A stretch of DNA of 64,000 nucleotides. It comes from Flavisolibacter longurius (GTDB taxonomy: Bacteria; Bacteroidota; Bacteroidia; Chitinophagales; Chitinophagaceae). Where the stretch lies: the NCBI GenBank assembly GCA_014163555.1, contig JACJGO010000009.1, positions 1 through 64,000 of the forward strand, written 5' to 3'. A program made the translations under genes and the position numbers. A model generated the notes under the pieces. That model saw only the letters and a list, made by a program, of their open reading frames with translations. It ran no database searches and was not told the DNA's origin. Shown here one piece after another: positions 43,758 through 52,235 of this stretch. Numbering within the stretch: the first letter of the stretch is position 1; every line of letters starts with the position of its first letter.

Positions 43758-45059
43758 ATGGAGAAAATTGTTTACATCGGGATGAGTGCAGACCTGGTAC
43801 ATCCGGGTCATTTAAATGTGATAAAAAAGGGAGCATCGTTAGGCCGTGTGGTGATAGGCCTGCTCACGGATGAAGCTATTGCTTCGTACAAACGGGTTCC
43901 TTACCTTACCTATGCCCAGCGAAAAGAAATCATTGAAAACATAAAAGACGTTAGTGAAGTTGTGCCGCAAACCACGCTGGATTACGAGACCAACCTTCGG
44001 CAACTAAAACCTGCCTACGTGGTGCATGGCGATGACTGGCAGACCGGCGTGCAAAAAGCCACCCGTCAAAAAGTAATTGACATTGTAAAAGAGTGGGGTG
44101 GTGAACTGGTGGAAGTGCCCTATACCAAAGACATTTCATCTACAGCTATTCAGCAGTCGCTGAAAGAAATTGGCATTACACCGGGTAACCGGTTGCGGCG
44201 TTTACAGCGTATACTCTCCATTAAAAACATAGCCGTTGCCATGGAAGCCCACAACGGCTTAAGCGGTTTGATTGTAGAAGAAACAGTGTACCGTGATGAT
44301 GCCGGAAGAGCAACGGAATTTGATGCCATCTGGTTGAGCAGCCTGACGGACTCGTTTTCGAAAGGCAAACCCGATACCGAGGCGATCGATTTTACATCCC
44401 GCCTGCAAACGGTAAACGAGATCATTGAAGTGACCACGAAGCCTATCATTTTCGATGGTGATACGGGTGGCCGTATCGACCAGTTTCCGTTTATGGTGCG
44501 TTCACTGGAACGGTTAGGTGTGTCGGCAGTCATCATTGAAGACAAGATCGGTCAGAAAAAAAATTCACTGATCGAAGATGCCGGTCATCATGAGCAGGAC
44601 TTTATTGAAGATTTTTGCCAGAAGATAAAGGCAGGTTTGAGCAGCCGGGTAACCGATGATTTTATGATCATTGCCCGCATTGAAAGCCTGATCCTGGGTA
44701 AAGGCATGGACGATGCACTGACAAGGGCAAAAGCTTATATTGAAGCCGGTGCCAGCGGTATCATGATCCACAGCAAACAAAAAACACCCGACGAAGTGTT
44801 GCAGTTTGCCGAACACTTTCGTGCATTTGCGCCGAATGTTCCCCTGGTGGCGGTACCATCCACCTATAACACCATTTCCTGGCAATCGCTGGCGGAAGCT
44901 GGTTTTAATATTGTGATCCAGGCCAATCATCTGCTGCGCAGTGCGTATCCGGCCATGAAAAAAACGGCACTTTCCATTCTTGAAAACAAGAACGCTGTAC
45001 GAGCAGAAAACGACCTTATTTCCATCCAGGATTTTTTTAAACTCATTGAAGAGAAATGA
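43758..45059 (+). CDS. aepX: Phosphoenolpyruvate mutase with N-terminal cytidylyltransferase domain
   Basis: A 433-residue fusion. Residues 1-135 are a nucleotidyltransferase of the cytidylyltransferase type, with HPGH at 15-18 and ISST at 126-129, so it looks active. Residues 150-433 are a PEP mutase of the isocitrate-lyase superfamily, with FDGDTGG (D233 and D235) and [10 protein letters not shown] at 261-270, the lid motif that separates mutases from lyases. PEP mutase makes phosphonopyruvate, the entry to C-P bond compounds; the fused domain probably activates a phosphonate with CTP. The three genes after it complete the pathway; aepY overlaps by 4 bases (ATGA). TAGTTTCG just before the ATG may be its -7 element. 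Confidence 0.93.
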   Translation: MEKIVYIGMSADLVHPGHLNVIKKGASLGRVVIGLLTDEAIASYKRVPYLTYAQRKEIIENIKDVSEVVPQTTLDYETNLRQLKPAYVVHGDDWQTGVQKATRQKVIDIVKEWGGELVEVPYTKDISSTAIQQSLKEIGITPGNRLRRLQRILSIKNIAVAMEAHNGLSGLIVEETVYRDDAGRATEFDAIWLSSLTDSFSKGKPDTEAIDFTSRLQTVNEIIEVTTKPIIFDGDTGGRIDQFPFMVRSLERLGVSAVIIEDKIGQKKNSLIEDAGHHEQDFIEDFCQKIKAGLSSRVTDDFMIIARIESLILGKGMDDALTRAKAYIEAGASGIMIHSKQKTPDEVLQFAEHFRAFAPNVPLVAVPSTYNTISWQSLAEAGFNIVIQANHLLRSAYPAMKKTALSILENKNAVRAENDLISIQDFFKLIEEK

Positions 45060-46165
45060 TCCAGCCACAGGAATTTTTGCACGAGCTTACAGCTGCCGGT
45101 ATTCAATTTTATGCCGGTGTGCCGGATTCGTTGCTGAAAGGTTTGCTGTCTGCCATTGCGCGACAATTTCCAGAAGAACATTTTGTGACGGCGAACGAAG
45201 GTGCTGCGATCGGCCTGGCCACCGGGTATCATTTGGCAACAGGTCAAATTCCGGCTGTATACCTGCAAAACTCTGGCCTTGGCAATAGCATTAATCCACT
45301 GACATCGCTTACTGATAAAGACATGTACAGCATTCCAATGCTGCTGATTATTGGTTGGCGGGGCGAACCGGGTGTAAAGGATGAACCCCAGCACCTCGTT
45401 ATGGGAAAGATCACACCGACACTCTTACATCAACTGAATGTGCCATTTATCGTGCTGAAAAAGGAAGACATAGCCGAATGGCGGGATGCCCTAAGGGAGG
45501 CTGTATCTGTGGCCAAAGCCAAAATGCGTCCGGTGGCGCTCCTTGTAGAATCCGGTGTGTTTCCTGAGGATGAATATGGCGCAAAGAACAGGTATCCTTT
45601 AAGTGCCGAAGACGCAATCCTGCTTTTGTACGAACAGCTGACAGAGGAAGATATTGTCATCTGCACGACCGGAAAAATTGGGAGGGCTTTTTACCAGGTG
45701 AATGAAAACCGGCAAAAAATCAAAAAATATTTCCTGAATGTTGGGTCCATGGGACATGCTGTTAGCATCGCTACCGGTTTGGCAATGCATGTTAAACAAC
45801 GAGTGGTATTGCTGGATGGTGACGGTGCTCTGTTGATGCATATGGGCGCCATGGCGCTACCTGCCTTTTTAAAGCTGAAAAACTTCAGCTATATCATTCT
45901 GAACAACGGGGCGCATGGTTCTGTGGGCTCACAGCCAACATTGGGTTTTGATGTTGATTTCTGTCGCATTGCCGAGGGTTGTGGCTTTGGAAACCCGGTG
46001 CGCATAAACAGCCCGGAGGATTGGTATAATCTCGAAGATTTTAGAGAAGCCGATTTTCTGGAAATACGCATCAATACAAAAAGCAGTGCTACGCTGCCGC
46101 GGCCGACCGACACACCACTTGACGCTAAAGAAAAGTTCATGAAAGCTTTAAAGAATTCAAAATAG
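45056..46165 (+). CDS. aepY: Phosphonopyruvate decarboxylase
   Basis: A 369-residue thiamine-diphosphate enzyme that decarboxylates phosphonopyruvate to phosphonoacetaldehyde, pulling the unfavourable mutase reaction forward. The N-terminal domain has E48 in [12 protein letters not shown], which activates the cofactor. The C-terminal domain has the ThDP motif from GDG (255-257) to NN (283-284). The [13 protein letters not shown] segment matches known phosphonopyruvate decarboxylases. The ATG overlaps the aepX stop, so the two are coupled. The gene is followed after 7 bases by an alcohol dehydrogenase, not by an aminotransferase. Confidence 0.95.
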   Translation: MIQPQEFLHELTAAGIQFYAGVPDSLLKGLLSAIARQFPEEHFVTANEGAAIGLATGYHLATGQIPAVYLQNSGLGNSINPLTSLTDKDMYSIPMLLIIGWRGEPGVKDEPQHLVMGKITPTLLHQLNVPFIVLKKEDIAEWRDALREAVSVAKAKMRPVALLVESGVFPEDEYGAKNRYPLSAEDAILLLYEQLTEEDIVICTTGKIGRAFYQVNENRQKIKKYFLNVGSMGHAVSIATGLAMHVKQRVVLLDGDGALLMHMGAMALPAFLKLKNFSYIILNNGAHGSVGSQPTLGFDVDFCRIAEGCGFGNPVRINSPEDWYNLEDFREADFLEIRINTKSSATLPRPTDTPLDAKEKFMKALKNSK

Positions 46166-46172
46166 CACAGCT

Positions 46173-47192
46173 ATGCAGCAGGTGATCAAAGGAGAAGGCT
46201 GTTTACAACAATTGCCCTTGCAGCTAACGCATAGGAGAGTAAGCTATGTCCTGTTTGTAACCGGGCAACATTTGGTTAGCGAAGCTTCATTTCAAAACCT
46301 GCTGCAAACAATTGGGGTTCCGTATAAGATCGTGCATCCTCCAGAAGGCGTGTTGCAGGTGAACGCAATTCCCACCTTTGATAGCTTGGATACAGTGGTG
46401 GCCATTGGTGGCGGAAAAGTGATGGATTTTGCCAAGGGTATTTTATACAGGCATCCGAATCCCGCTGTCCTCGTAGCAGCGCCTACCACGGCCGGATCTG
46501 GCAGTGAGGCTACCCCCATTGCCGTTTTTTACCAGGGAAAAGAAAAGGTCTCGCTGGATGCTCCCAACCTCTTGCCGCAGCTTGCTTTTTTAGATCCGTT
46601 GCTCCTGGAGAACCTGCCACGGCTGCAACGAGCTATTTCCGGCGCTGATGCGCTTTCGCAATGCATCGAATCTCTTTGGAATGTGCACAGCACGACTGAA
46701 TCGGAGATATTCGCATTGGAAGGGATCGACCTGTTGTGGCAGCACCTGCCTGGTTTTGTCAGCGGTAAATCCGAGGTGGCTGAAAACGTTTTGTGGGCAG
46801 CTTATTTATCTGGCAAAGCCATAGCCCTGACAAGAACTACGGGGCCTCATGCGCTGGCCTATTTCCTTACGGCGAATTATGACATTCCGCATGGACAGGC
46901 GGTAGCCTTGACCATGCCCTTGTTTTTTCTTTACAATGAAAGCAGCGCAACGCGACCACAACTGGAAAAGATTTGTTCCAGGCTGCAAGTGCAAAATGCC
47001 GAAGATGCATTTACCCATTGCCGGGAACTTTTTACATCCATAGGACTTGCGATTACGTTACCGGAACTCCGCCTGCAGGATCTGGACCTGGATCGCTGGC
47101 TTCAATCTGTAAACCAGCAGCGTTTTTCGAATAACCCTGTACCGTACGATGCCGAACGGTTGAAAGCATTATTCCGGCGATATTTGCTCTAG
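46173..47192 (+). CDS. Iron-type alcohol dehydrogenase, probable phosphonoacetaldehyde reductase
   Basis: A 339-residue group III (iron-containing) alcohol dehydrogenase. The NAD-binding region shows AIGGGKVMDFAKG (about 68-80) and APTTAGSGSEAT (about 103-114). Metal ligands come from GADALSQCIES, TGPHALAY and IPHGQAVAL. In this position it should reduce phosphonoacetaldehyde to 2-hydroxyethylphosphonate, as similar enzymes do in phosphonate clusters. The alternative branch, transamination to 2-aminoethylphosphonate, has no gene here. Substrate assignment is by context; the family is certain. Confidence 0.82.
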   Translation: MQQVIKGEGCLQQLPLQLTHRRVSYVLFVTGQHLVSEASFQNLLQTIGVPYKIVHPPEGVLQVNAIPTFDSLDTVVAIGGGKVMDFAKGILYRHPNPAVLVAAPTTAGSGSEATPIAVFYQGKEKVSLDAPNLLPQLAFLDPLLLENLPRLQRAISGADALSQCIESLWNVHSTTESEIFALEGIDLLWQHLPGFVSGKSEVAENVLWAAYLSGKAIALTRTTGPHALAYFLTANYDIPHGQAVALTMPLFFLYNESSATRPQLEKICSRLQVQNAEDAFTHCRELFTSIGLAITLPELRLQDLDLDRWLQSVNQQRFSNNPVPYDAERLKALFRRYLL

Positions 47193-47193
47193 T

Positions 47194-48294
47194 ATGTTTT
47201 CCTTTTTCTCCGAATTCAGAGCGGCAAAAAAACTGGCTGCACAAAAATTTCATGTTATTTTCTTTGCGGAAAACGAGTATTATTTCCAGTATTTCCGGCA
47301 CCTTTATGAAGCCCTGGTGACGGAACAAGGTCTTTCCATCGCTTACATCACTTCGGATAAAAATGATCGTATACTGCAGGATAAGCGTGTAACTGCGGTT
47401 TACCTGAAAACCACGCTGGCCGGCATTTTTCCCCGCCTGCAGGCTGATGTGATGATCATGACCATGCCCGACCTGCAAAATTTCATTTTCAAGAAATCGC
47501 CTGGCGTTAAAAACTACGTGTATGTTTTTCATGCCCTGGTGAGCACCCACCAGCAATACCGGTCGCATGCCTTTGATCATTATGATACCATCTTTTGTAC
47601 GGGTCCGCAGCAGGAGGCCGAATTAAAAGAAGCCGAACAAAGGAATGGTCTGTCACCAAAAACGTATGTCCGGTATGGTTATCCCTTGCTGCACGAACTG
47701 AAACAACAAGCCGCCGCAAAAACAGTTGCCGAAAACAAAATTCTGATTGCCCCGAGCTGGTATAAGGAGGGAATTTTAAATACCTGTATCCTGGATCTGG
47801 TGCAGGAACTGGGCAGGGAAGAACGGGAGATCTGGATTCGTCCCCACCCGGAATTTATCAAGCGGAACAAAACCGTGTTTGCGCAGCTCGTTGCCAAAAC
47901 CAAGCGCAATCCGGCCTTTCGTTTTGATACGTCTCCTTCAGTGTATACGCACCTGACCGAGGCCGGTATTTTGATCACTGACCGTTCCGGTATTGCCCTG
48001 GAATATGCCTTTGCACTTTACAGGCCAGTTTTGTTCGTCGACACGCCGCTGAAAATTCAAAATCCGGATGTCTCCAGCTTTTCCATGCCGCCCCTCGAGA
48101 ATACCTATCGTAACCAACTCGGGTTATCCGTACCGCCCACAGCACTTGACAGTGTGGAGGAAGCGGTTCAAAACATAAAAAGTTCTGCAGCGAACCACAG
48201 AACTTCTATTAAAGCCGTTGAAAAGGCGGTGGTGTACCCACCGGACCATTGGCAGAATGGAATTGATTATATCCGGCGGCAATTAACCTTCTGA
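47194..48294 (+). CDS. CDP-glycerol glycerophosphotransferase-like transferase
   Basis: A 366-residue protein of the TagB/TagF (CDP-glycerol glycerophosphotransferase) family. Conserved elements are FHALVSTHQQY near 112-122, GYPLLHEL, the IRPHPE motif at 215-220 and DRSGIALEYAF beginning at D263, which correspond to the catalytic and CDP-binding segments of TagF. These enzymes move an alcohol phosphate from a CDP carrier to a polymer or lipid. The gene starts one base after the dehydrogenase stop. In this setting a CMP-activated phosphonate is the natural donor, though this is inference. The 3' end overlaps the convergent 51-residue gene by 12 bases. Confidence 0.8.
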   Translation: MFSFFSEFRAAKKLAAQKFHVIFFAENEYYFQYFRHLYEALVTEQGLSIAYITSDKNDRILQDKRVTAVYLKTTLAGIFPRLQADVMIMTMPDLQNFIFKKSPGVKNYVYVFHALVSTHQQYRSHAFDHYDTIFCTGPQQEAELKEAEQRNGLSPKTYVRYGYPLLHELKQQAAAKTVAENKILIAPSWYKEGILNTCILDLVQELGREEREIWIRPHPEFIKRNKTVFAQLVAKTKRNPAFRFDTSPSVYTHLTEAGILITDRSGIALEYAFALYRPVLFVDTPLKIQNPDVSSFSMPPLENTYRNQLGLSVPPTALDSVEEAVQNIKSSAANHRTSIKAVEKAVVYPPDHWQNGIDYIRRQLTF

Positions 48295-48438
48295 GTCTTT
48301 TTTCTTCCGCGTAAAAAACATCTTGATGCGCCACCAGGATGTTTTCAGGAAAAAAGCGGCTCCCATGGCGGCTGCTACCAGCGCCTGTACCAGGTAACTC
48401 CCGCTGCCCGGGTCGATATACAGCAAATAATCTATCAT
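48283..48438 (-). CDS. 51-residue membrane protein with YIDPGSGSY motif
   Basis: A tiny protein, MIDYLLYIDPGSGSYLVQAL as its first 20 residues, then a hydrophobic helix through AAAMGAAFFL, then WWRIKMFF and a charged tail (TRKKKDSEG). The YIDPGSGS loop before a single helix is a pattern I recognise from short conserved membrane proteins next to sulfatase-fold or glycan genes in several bacteria. Its ATG overlaps the M42 peptidase stop as ATGA, which indicates translational coupling, and its 3' end overlaps the transferase gene on the other strand. It was probably missed by usual annotation. Function unknown. Confidence 0.75.
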   Translation of the reverse strand: MIDYLLYIDPGSGSYLVQALVAAAMGAAFFLKTSWWRIKMFFTRKKKDSEG

Positions 48439-49541
48439 GCGAAGTAGCTTAAGTTTGTTTTTGGCGTCAATGTCAGCAAGGTTTCATGCATCAATTGAAT
48501 GGTTTGCTCAATGTCGCGGCGGTGCAACATTTCCACCGTTGTGTGCATATAGCGCAGCGGAATGGAAATGAGTACCGAAGGACAACCATCATTGGCATAG
48601 GCAAACGAATCGGTATCGGTGCCTGTGCTGCGGGAAACCGTCCGCAACTGTACCGGGATACTGGCTTTTTCTGCTACATCCTCTACAAGTTGCAGCAGTT
48701 TGTTGTGTACCGCCGGACCATACGACAGCGAAGGTCCGCGACCACAAGCCGTATCACCTTCGATCATTTTGTTGATCATTGGTGTGGAGGTATCATGGGT
48801 AACATCTGTAATAATGGCAACGTCCGGTTTAATCCGGCGAGCAATCATTTCAGCACCACGCAGCCCAATTTCCTCCTGCACGGCATTCACCACATATAAT
48901 CCAAAAGGCAATTTCTTGCGGCCTTCTTTCAGCAGGCGGGCCACTTCGGCAATCATAAATCCGCCAATGCGGTTGTCAAAAGCACGGCCGATAAAATAAT
49001 CATAGGCCAGTTCGTCAAAACCATCCTGGTAGGTAACCACGCTGCCCACACGAATGCCCAGGTCTTCCACTTCTTTTTTGTTGCGGGCACCTGTATCCAA
49101 AAACAGGTTTTCCACTTTGGCCACCGGTTCTTTATCCTGGTTGCTGATGCGGGTATGAATGGCCGGCCAGCCAAAAACAGCCTTTACAGGTCCCTTTCTC
49201 CCGTGAATGATCACCCTCTGTCCCGGAGCGATCTGGTGGTCCACGCCGCCATTCCGTTTCAGGTAGATCAGGCCTTCGTTGTTGATGTAATTCACAAACC
49301 AGCTTATCTCATCAACGTGGGCTTCAATCACAACCTTAAATGGAGCGTCTGGGTTCACAACACCAACGGCTGTTCCATAAGGATCGGTAAAAATGTCGTC
49401 CACAAACGGCCGGATGTAATTGATCCAGAGTTTTTGTCCTTTCGATTCAAAACCAACAGGAGAGGGTGTGTTGATATAATTACGGAAAAACTGTAAGGAA
49501 TCTTCTGTCAGGATAGTACTGTTCTTTTTTGCTTTGGCCAT
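48435..49541 (-). CDS. M42 family metallopeptidase
   Basis: A 368-residue two-metal aminopeptidase of the M42 (glutamyl aminopeptidase/endoglucanase M) family. Ligands are in VIEAHVDEISWFV (His and Asp), FDNRIGGFMIAEV (bridging Asp), AVQEEIGLRGAEM (catalytic Glu pair) and IITDVTHDT; the C-terminal His lies in RYMHTTVEML. These enzymes form large cytoplasmic tetrahedral particles that trim peptides. The start ATG 49541 is chosen over the 49562 reading. The micro-protein downstream overlaps its stop. Confidence 0.92.
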   Translation of the reverse strand: MAKAKKNSTILTEDSLQFFRNYINTPSPVGFESKGQKLWINYIRPFVDDIFTDPYGTAVGVVNPDAPFKVVIEAHVDEISWFVNYINNEGLIYLKRNGGVDHQIAPGQRVIIHGRKGPVKAVFGWPAIHTRISNQDKEPVAKVENLFLDTGARNKKEVEDLGIRVGSVVTYQDGFDELAYDYFIGRAFDNRIGGFMIAEVARLLKEGRKKLPFGLYVVNAVQEEIGLRGAEMIARRIKPDVAIITDVTHDTSTPMINKMIEGDTACGRGPSLSYGPAVHNKLLQLVEDVAEKASIPVQLRTVSRSTGTDTDSFAYANDGCPSVLISIPLRYMHTTVEMLHRRDIEQTIQLMHETLLTLTPKTNLSYFA

Positions 49542-49551
49542 GCACACAAAA

Positions 49552-50391
49552 TTATCGGGCAAATCTAAGCAAAATGAGGCATGGAGCGGAAAGCGCCATC
49601 AACCCATCGAGCAAAAAATAGTATAAATAATCCGACCGATTTTGTTTGGAGGACTTATAAAGCAGGCCCATGATTATAGCCGGAATTAAGAGCAAAATGG
49701 CTTCTGAAATCGCAATCCAGCGGGTAAGCACCACCGTGGTTACCAGCACTAAAAACTGTGTGGCCCAAAAGAGTCGGTCCACTCCTTTTTCACTTAACCA
49801 GGTAATCAGGCTCCGGATGCCGGCTTTACGGTCGCTTTCCACATCACGCCTGTCAAACACAATGCAAATGGCGTAAATAAAGAAAAAGCGGTTGGCCAGG
49901 TACCAGCCATGTTCGGCTGCAAAGCTGTCCTGTACCAATAAGGGTAAAGAAGCGGTAATGTGTGCCCAGGAAAAAGCCAGGTAAATTGTTTTGGCGATAG
50001 CAATTTTGCGCAGCCAGATAAAGGGCCGCAGGGGAATCATGGGCGCCGAATAGAGGAAGGTCAGCAGGGCCGTAACGCAGAGCCAGATCCAATGTTCCAG
50101 GAGAAGAACACTGCACACGGCAGCGCCTATGCCGCCGGCAACCGAAAGCAAAAGGTGAAGGCGCCGGTTGGCAAGGTTCCATTGTTGCTTGGGAGAAGTG
50201 CCGGGAATATCGGGCGGCGTCAGAAACCAGTGAAAATTATAGCTGCAAACAGCGCCGAAAAAAACAAACCCGTATAGGGCCAGCGGAAACTGTACGCCAA
50301 ATAACAAAAATGCCTGGTATACCATCAGAATGGCACAACAGGCAATAAAAAGGCTGGTGAAAACAAAAAAATCAAAAACTCTTTTCAGCAA
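49552..50391 (-). CDS. UbiA-like membrane prenyltransferase homologue
   Basis: A 279-residue integral membrane protein with seven to nine helices. The segment FDRRDVESDRKAGIRSL near 180-196 matches the second Asp-rich motif (DxxxD) of UbiA prenyltransferases. The first Asp-rich motif, NDxxDxxxD, is not present in standard form; CSYNFHWFLTPPD at about 49-61 occupies its place. It may be a divergent enzyme with another acceptor, or inactive. Start is TTG at 50391, six bases after the preceding lipoprotein stop; the first ATG is well inside helix one. Confidence 0.7.
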   Translation of the reverse strand: MLKRVFDFFVFTSLFIACCAILMVYQAFLLFGVQFPLALYGFVFFGAVCSYNFHWFLTPPDIPGTSPKQQWNLANRRLHLLLSVAGGIGAAVCSVLLLEHWIWLCVTALLTFLYSAPMIPLRPFIWLRKIAIAKTIYLAFSWAHITASLPLLVQDSFAAEHGWYLANRFFFIYAICIVFDRRDVESDRKAGIRSLITWLSEKGVDRLFWATQFLVLVTTVVLTRWIAISEAILLLIPAIIMGLLYKSSKQNRSDYLYYFLLDGLMALSAPCLILLRFAR

Positions 50392-50396
50392 GGGGC

Positions 50397-50852
50397 TTAT
50401 TGGTATTTTTTCAGCAGAATTTTGTTGGATTCAACATAATTACTGCGATTGCCGGCATTATCTCTGACAATAAGACCAACGGACATTTCACGATCGGCAT
50501 TGTACTCAAGGTTCTGCGAGATCACACGGCCTTGTGGTTCAATGGAACCATACCGGAAGGTTACCTGCAATTCAATTTTGTCTTTAACAGGACTTCCCAA
50601 ACCCTTCAAACTTACTCTGATGCTATCCGTTACGACAATCGTGCCCCGGTAAAGGTTTCGGTAAACGGTAACCGAATCCTGTAAATCACCTTCTTTATCG
50701 GTAACAGTAGCCACCAGGTTAAAAAACTCCTGGTTATAGACCTCTTCCGGACCAAAGGACGTGATCTCAACGGTCGGTATCGTATTAAATTTATCTTTGC
50801 TGCAGGCTGCCAGAACACCGGCTACCAGATATAAAGCCAAAAGTTTTTTCAT
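50397..50852 (-). CDS. Hypothetical lipoprotein
   Basis: A 151-residue lipoprotein with lipobox VLAAC (Cys17) after a hydrophobic signal, followed by SKDKFNT. The mature part is a small beta-sandwich (VEITSFGPEEVYNQEFFNLV, KEGDLQDSVTVY, IVRDNAGNRSNYVES) that resembles Ig-like or CARDB-like modules, but I cannot place it. It is followed at once by the UbiA-like gene and diverges from the LuxE-like gene; TAAATTTG at 50867-50874 on the minus strand is a plausible -7 element. Confidence 0.65.
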   Translation of the reverse strand: MKKLLALYLVAGVLAACSKDKFNTIPTVEITSFGPEEVYNQEFFNLVATVTDKEGDLQDSVTVYRNLYRGTIVVTDSIRVSLKGLGSPVKDKIELQVTFRYGSIEPQGRVISQNLEYNADREMSVGLIVRDNAGNRSNYVESNKILLKKYQ

Positions 50853-50866
50853 AAAAATTTCCTTCT

Positions 50867-50874
50867 CAAATTTA
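50867..50874 (-). promoter_or_regulatory. Probable -7 element of the 50852 lipoprotein gene
   Basis: TAAATTTG on the minus strand, 15 bases before the ATG, matches TAnnTTTG. A weak TTTA lies about 21 bases further upstream at the -33 position. Confidence 0.4.
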
Positions 50875-50878
50875 CGTG

Positions 50879-51874
50879 ATGTCGATTGAAATACCTAAAG
50901 AGAGCGGTCTCCTGGAAAGGGTATTTGCCATCTCTAACGAAAAACAGTTCCAACAAATTGCACAGGAGGTTTTCCGCCTGCAGTTTGAACGGAACACGGT
51001 TTATGGCGACTATTGCAGGGCGATTGGCAAAACACCTGCTACAGTGGCTTCGCTGACGGACATTCCTTTCTTGCCAATCCAATTCTTTAAATCACATGCT
51101 GTAAAGAACGGGGCTTTTGAACCCGAAACCATTTTTCAAAGCAGTGGTACCACAGGGTCGATGTACAGTCGTCATTTCGTAAAATCGCTCGACGTTTATG
51201 AGCGAAGTTTCTTGGATTGTTTTAAACAATTTTATGGGAAACCTGATGAATACTGCATTGTCGGTTTGCTGCCGTCATACCTGGAGCAGGGTTTCTCTTC
51301 CCTGGTGTATATGGTGGACCGGCTGATCCGGGAGAGCCGGCACCCGCAAAGCGGCTTTTACCTGTACAATCACCAGCAATTGCGGGTAACGTTGGAAGGA
51401 TTGGAAAAAGCGGGTCAAAAAACCATTCTTTTTGGTGTAACCTATGCTTTGCTGGACTTTGCCGAAAAATATGCTTTCCCGCTTCGCCATACCATCATCA
51501 TCGAGACAGGCGGCATGAAAGGCCGCAAAAAAGAATTGCTCAAAACAGAATTGTATGCCGAACTGAAAGCAGCCTTTTCGCTTCGGGATATCCATTCTGA
51601 GTACGGTATGACAGAGTTGCTATCGCAGGCTTATGCCATCAATGGCCGGTACCGCTGTCCGCCCTGGATGAAGGTTTTGCTTCGCGATGAAACCGATCCG
51701 TTTTCCATTGGCCACCGGTCCGGTGCTATAAATGTGATCGACCTGGCAAATTTCTGGTCGTGCAGCTTTATTGCTACAGAAGACCTGGGACAAACGCAGG
51801 AAGACAACAGCTTTGAAGTATTGGGCCGGATGGATAATACTGATATCCGGGGGTGCAGTCAGTTGGCGCTGTGA
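50879..51874 (+). CDS. LuxE-like acyl-protein synthetase
   Basis: A 331-residue adenylate-forming enzyme similar to LuxE of the bioluminescence fatty-acid reductase, which activates a fatty acid with ATP and passes it to an acceptor. The ATP-binding core FQSSGTTGS is at 86-94 and the second adenylation motif is SEYGMTELLSQAY near 239-251, followed by the VIDLANFWSCSF and ATEDLG strands. No luxC (reductase) or luxD gene lies nearby, so the acceptor is unknown. A GTG at 50876 is the only earlier start; the ATG at 50879 is preferred. It is divergent from the lipoprotein gene. Confidence 0.8.
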   Translation: MSIEIPKESGLLERVFAISNEKQFQQIAQEVFRLQFERNTVYGDYCRAIGKTPATVASLTDIPFLPIQFFKSHAVKNGAFEPETIFQSSGTTGSMYSRHFVKSLDVYERSFLDCFKQFYGKPDEYCIVGLLPSYLEQGFSSLVYMVDRLIRESRHPQSGFYLYNHQQLRVTLEGLEKAGQKTILFGVTYALLDFAEKYAFPLRHTIIIETGGMKGRKKELLKTELYAELKAAFSLRDIHSEYGMTELLSQAYAINGRYRCPPWMKVLLRDETDPFSIGHRSGAINVIDLANFWSCSFIATEDLGQTQEDNSFEVLGRMDNTDIRGCSQLAL

Positions 51875-52235
51875 AGTGGTGAATAATGAGTGATGTGTTA
51901 AGAGTTGTTTTTCTGACTATTGACAATAGGTGATCAAAAGTCCCTCTGATTGCCCGGCTGCCTTACCCCGGGGATGTTGCAAACAAAAAGATGAACTCTT
52001 TGTATCGGCTTTAGCCGAACCTCTGACGCTATTGGCTGAATCCGATAGCCAATTTGGCTTTTGAAAAATTAATCCCCGACATACATGAGGGGGCAATTGC
52101 AGGCAGAATTTGGCAAAAGCCGATAAATCTATTCTGAAATGTATACCCTTACCCCGCGCTCAAGCAGCGGGCTATTGAGAGAAAAGAAGTCTTCAGAACA
52201 ACGAAACTAGTGGCATATAGAAGCCAAAAGCGCAA
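51875..52235. other. Structured intergenic region between convergent genes
   Basis: About 360 bases with several inverted repeats: TATCGGCTTT at 52003-52012 with AAAGCCGATA at 52118-52127; within it ATTGGCT...AGCCAAT; and near the end CCCCGC...GCGGG-type pairing. It lies after both convergent genes (LuxE-like and lysC), so it could contain terminators for both and possibly a small RNA. No coding frame is convincing. Confidence 0.4.
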
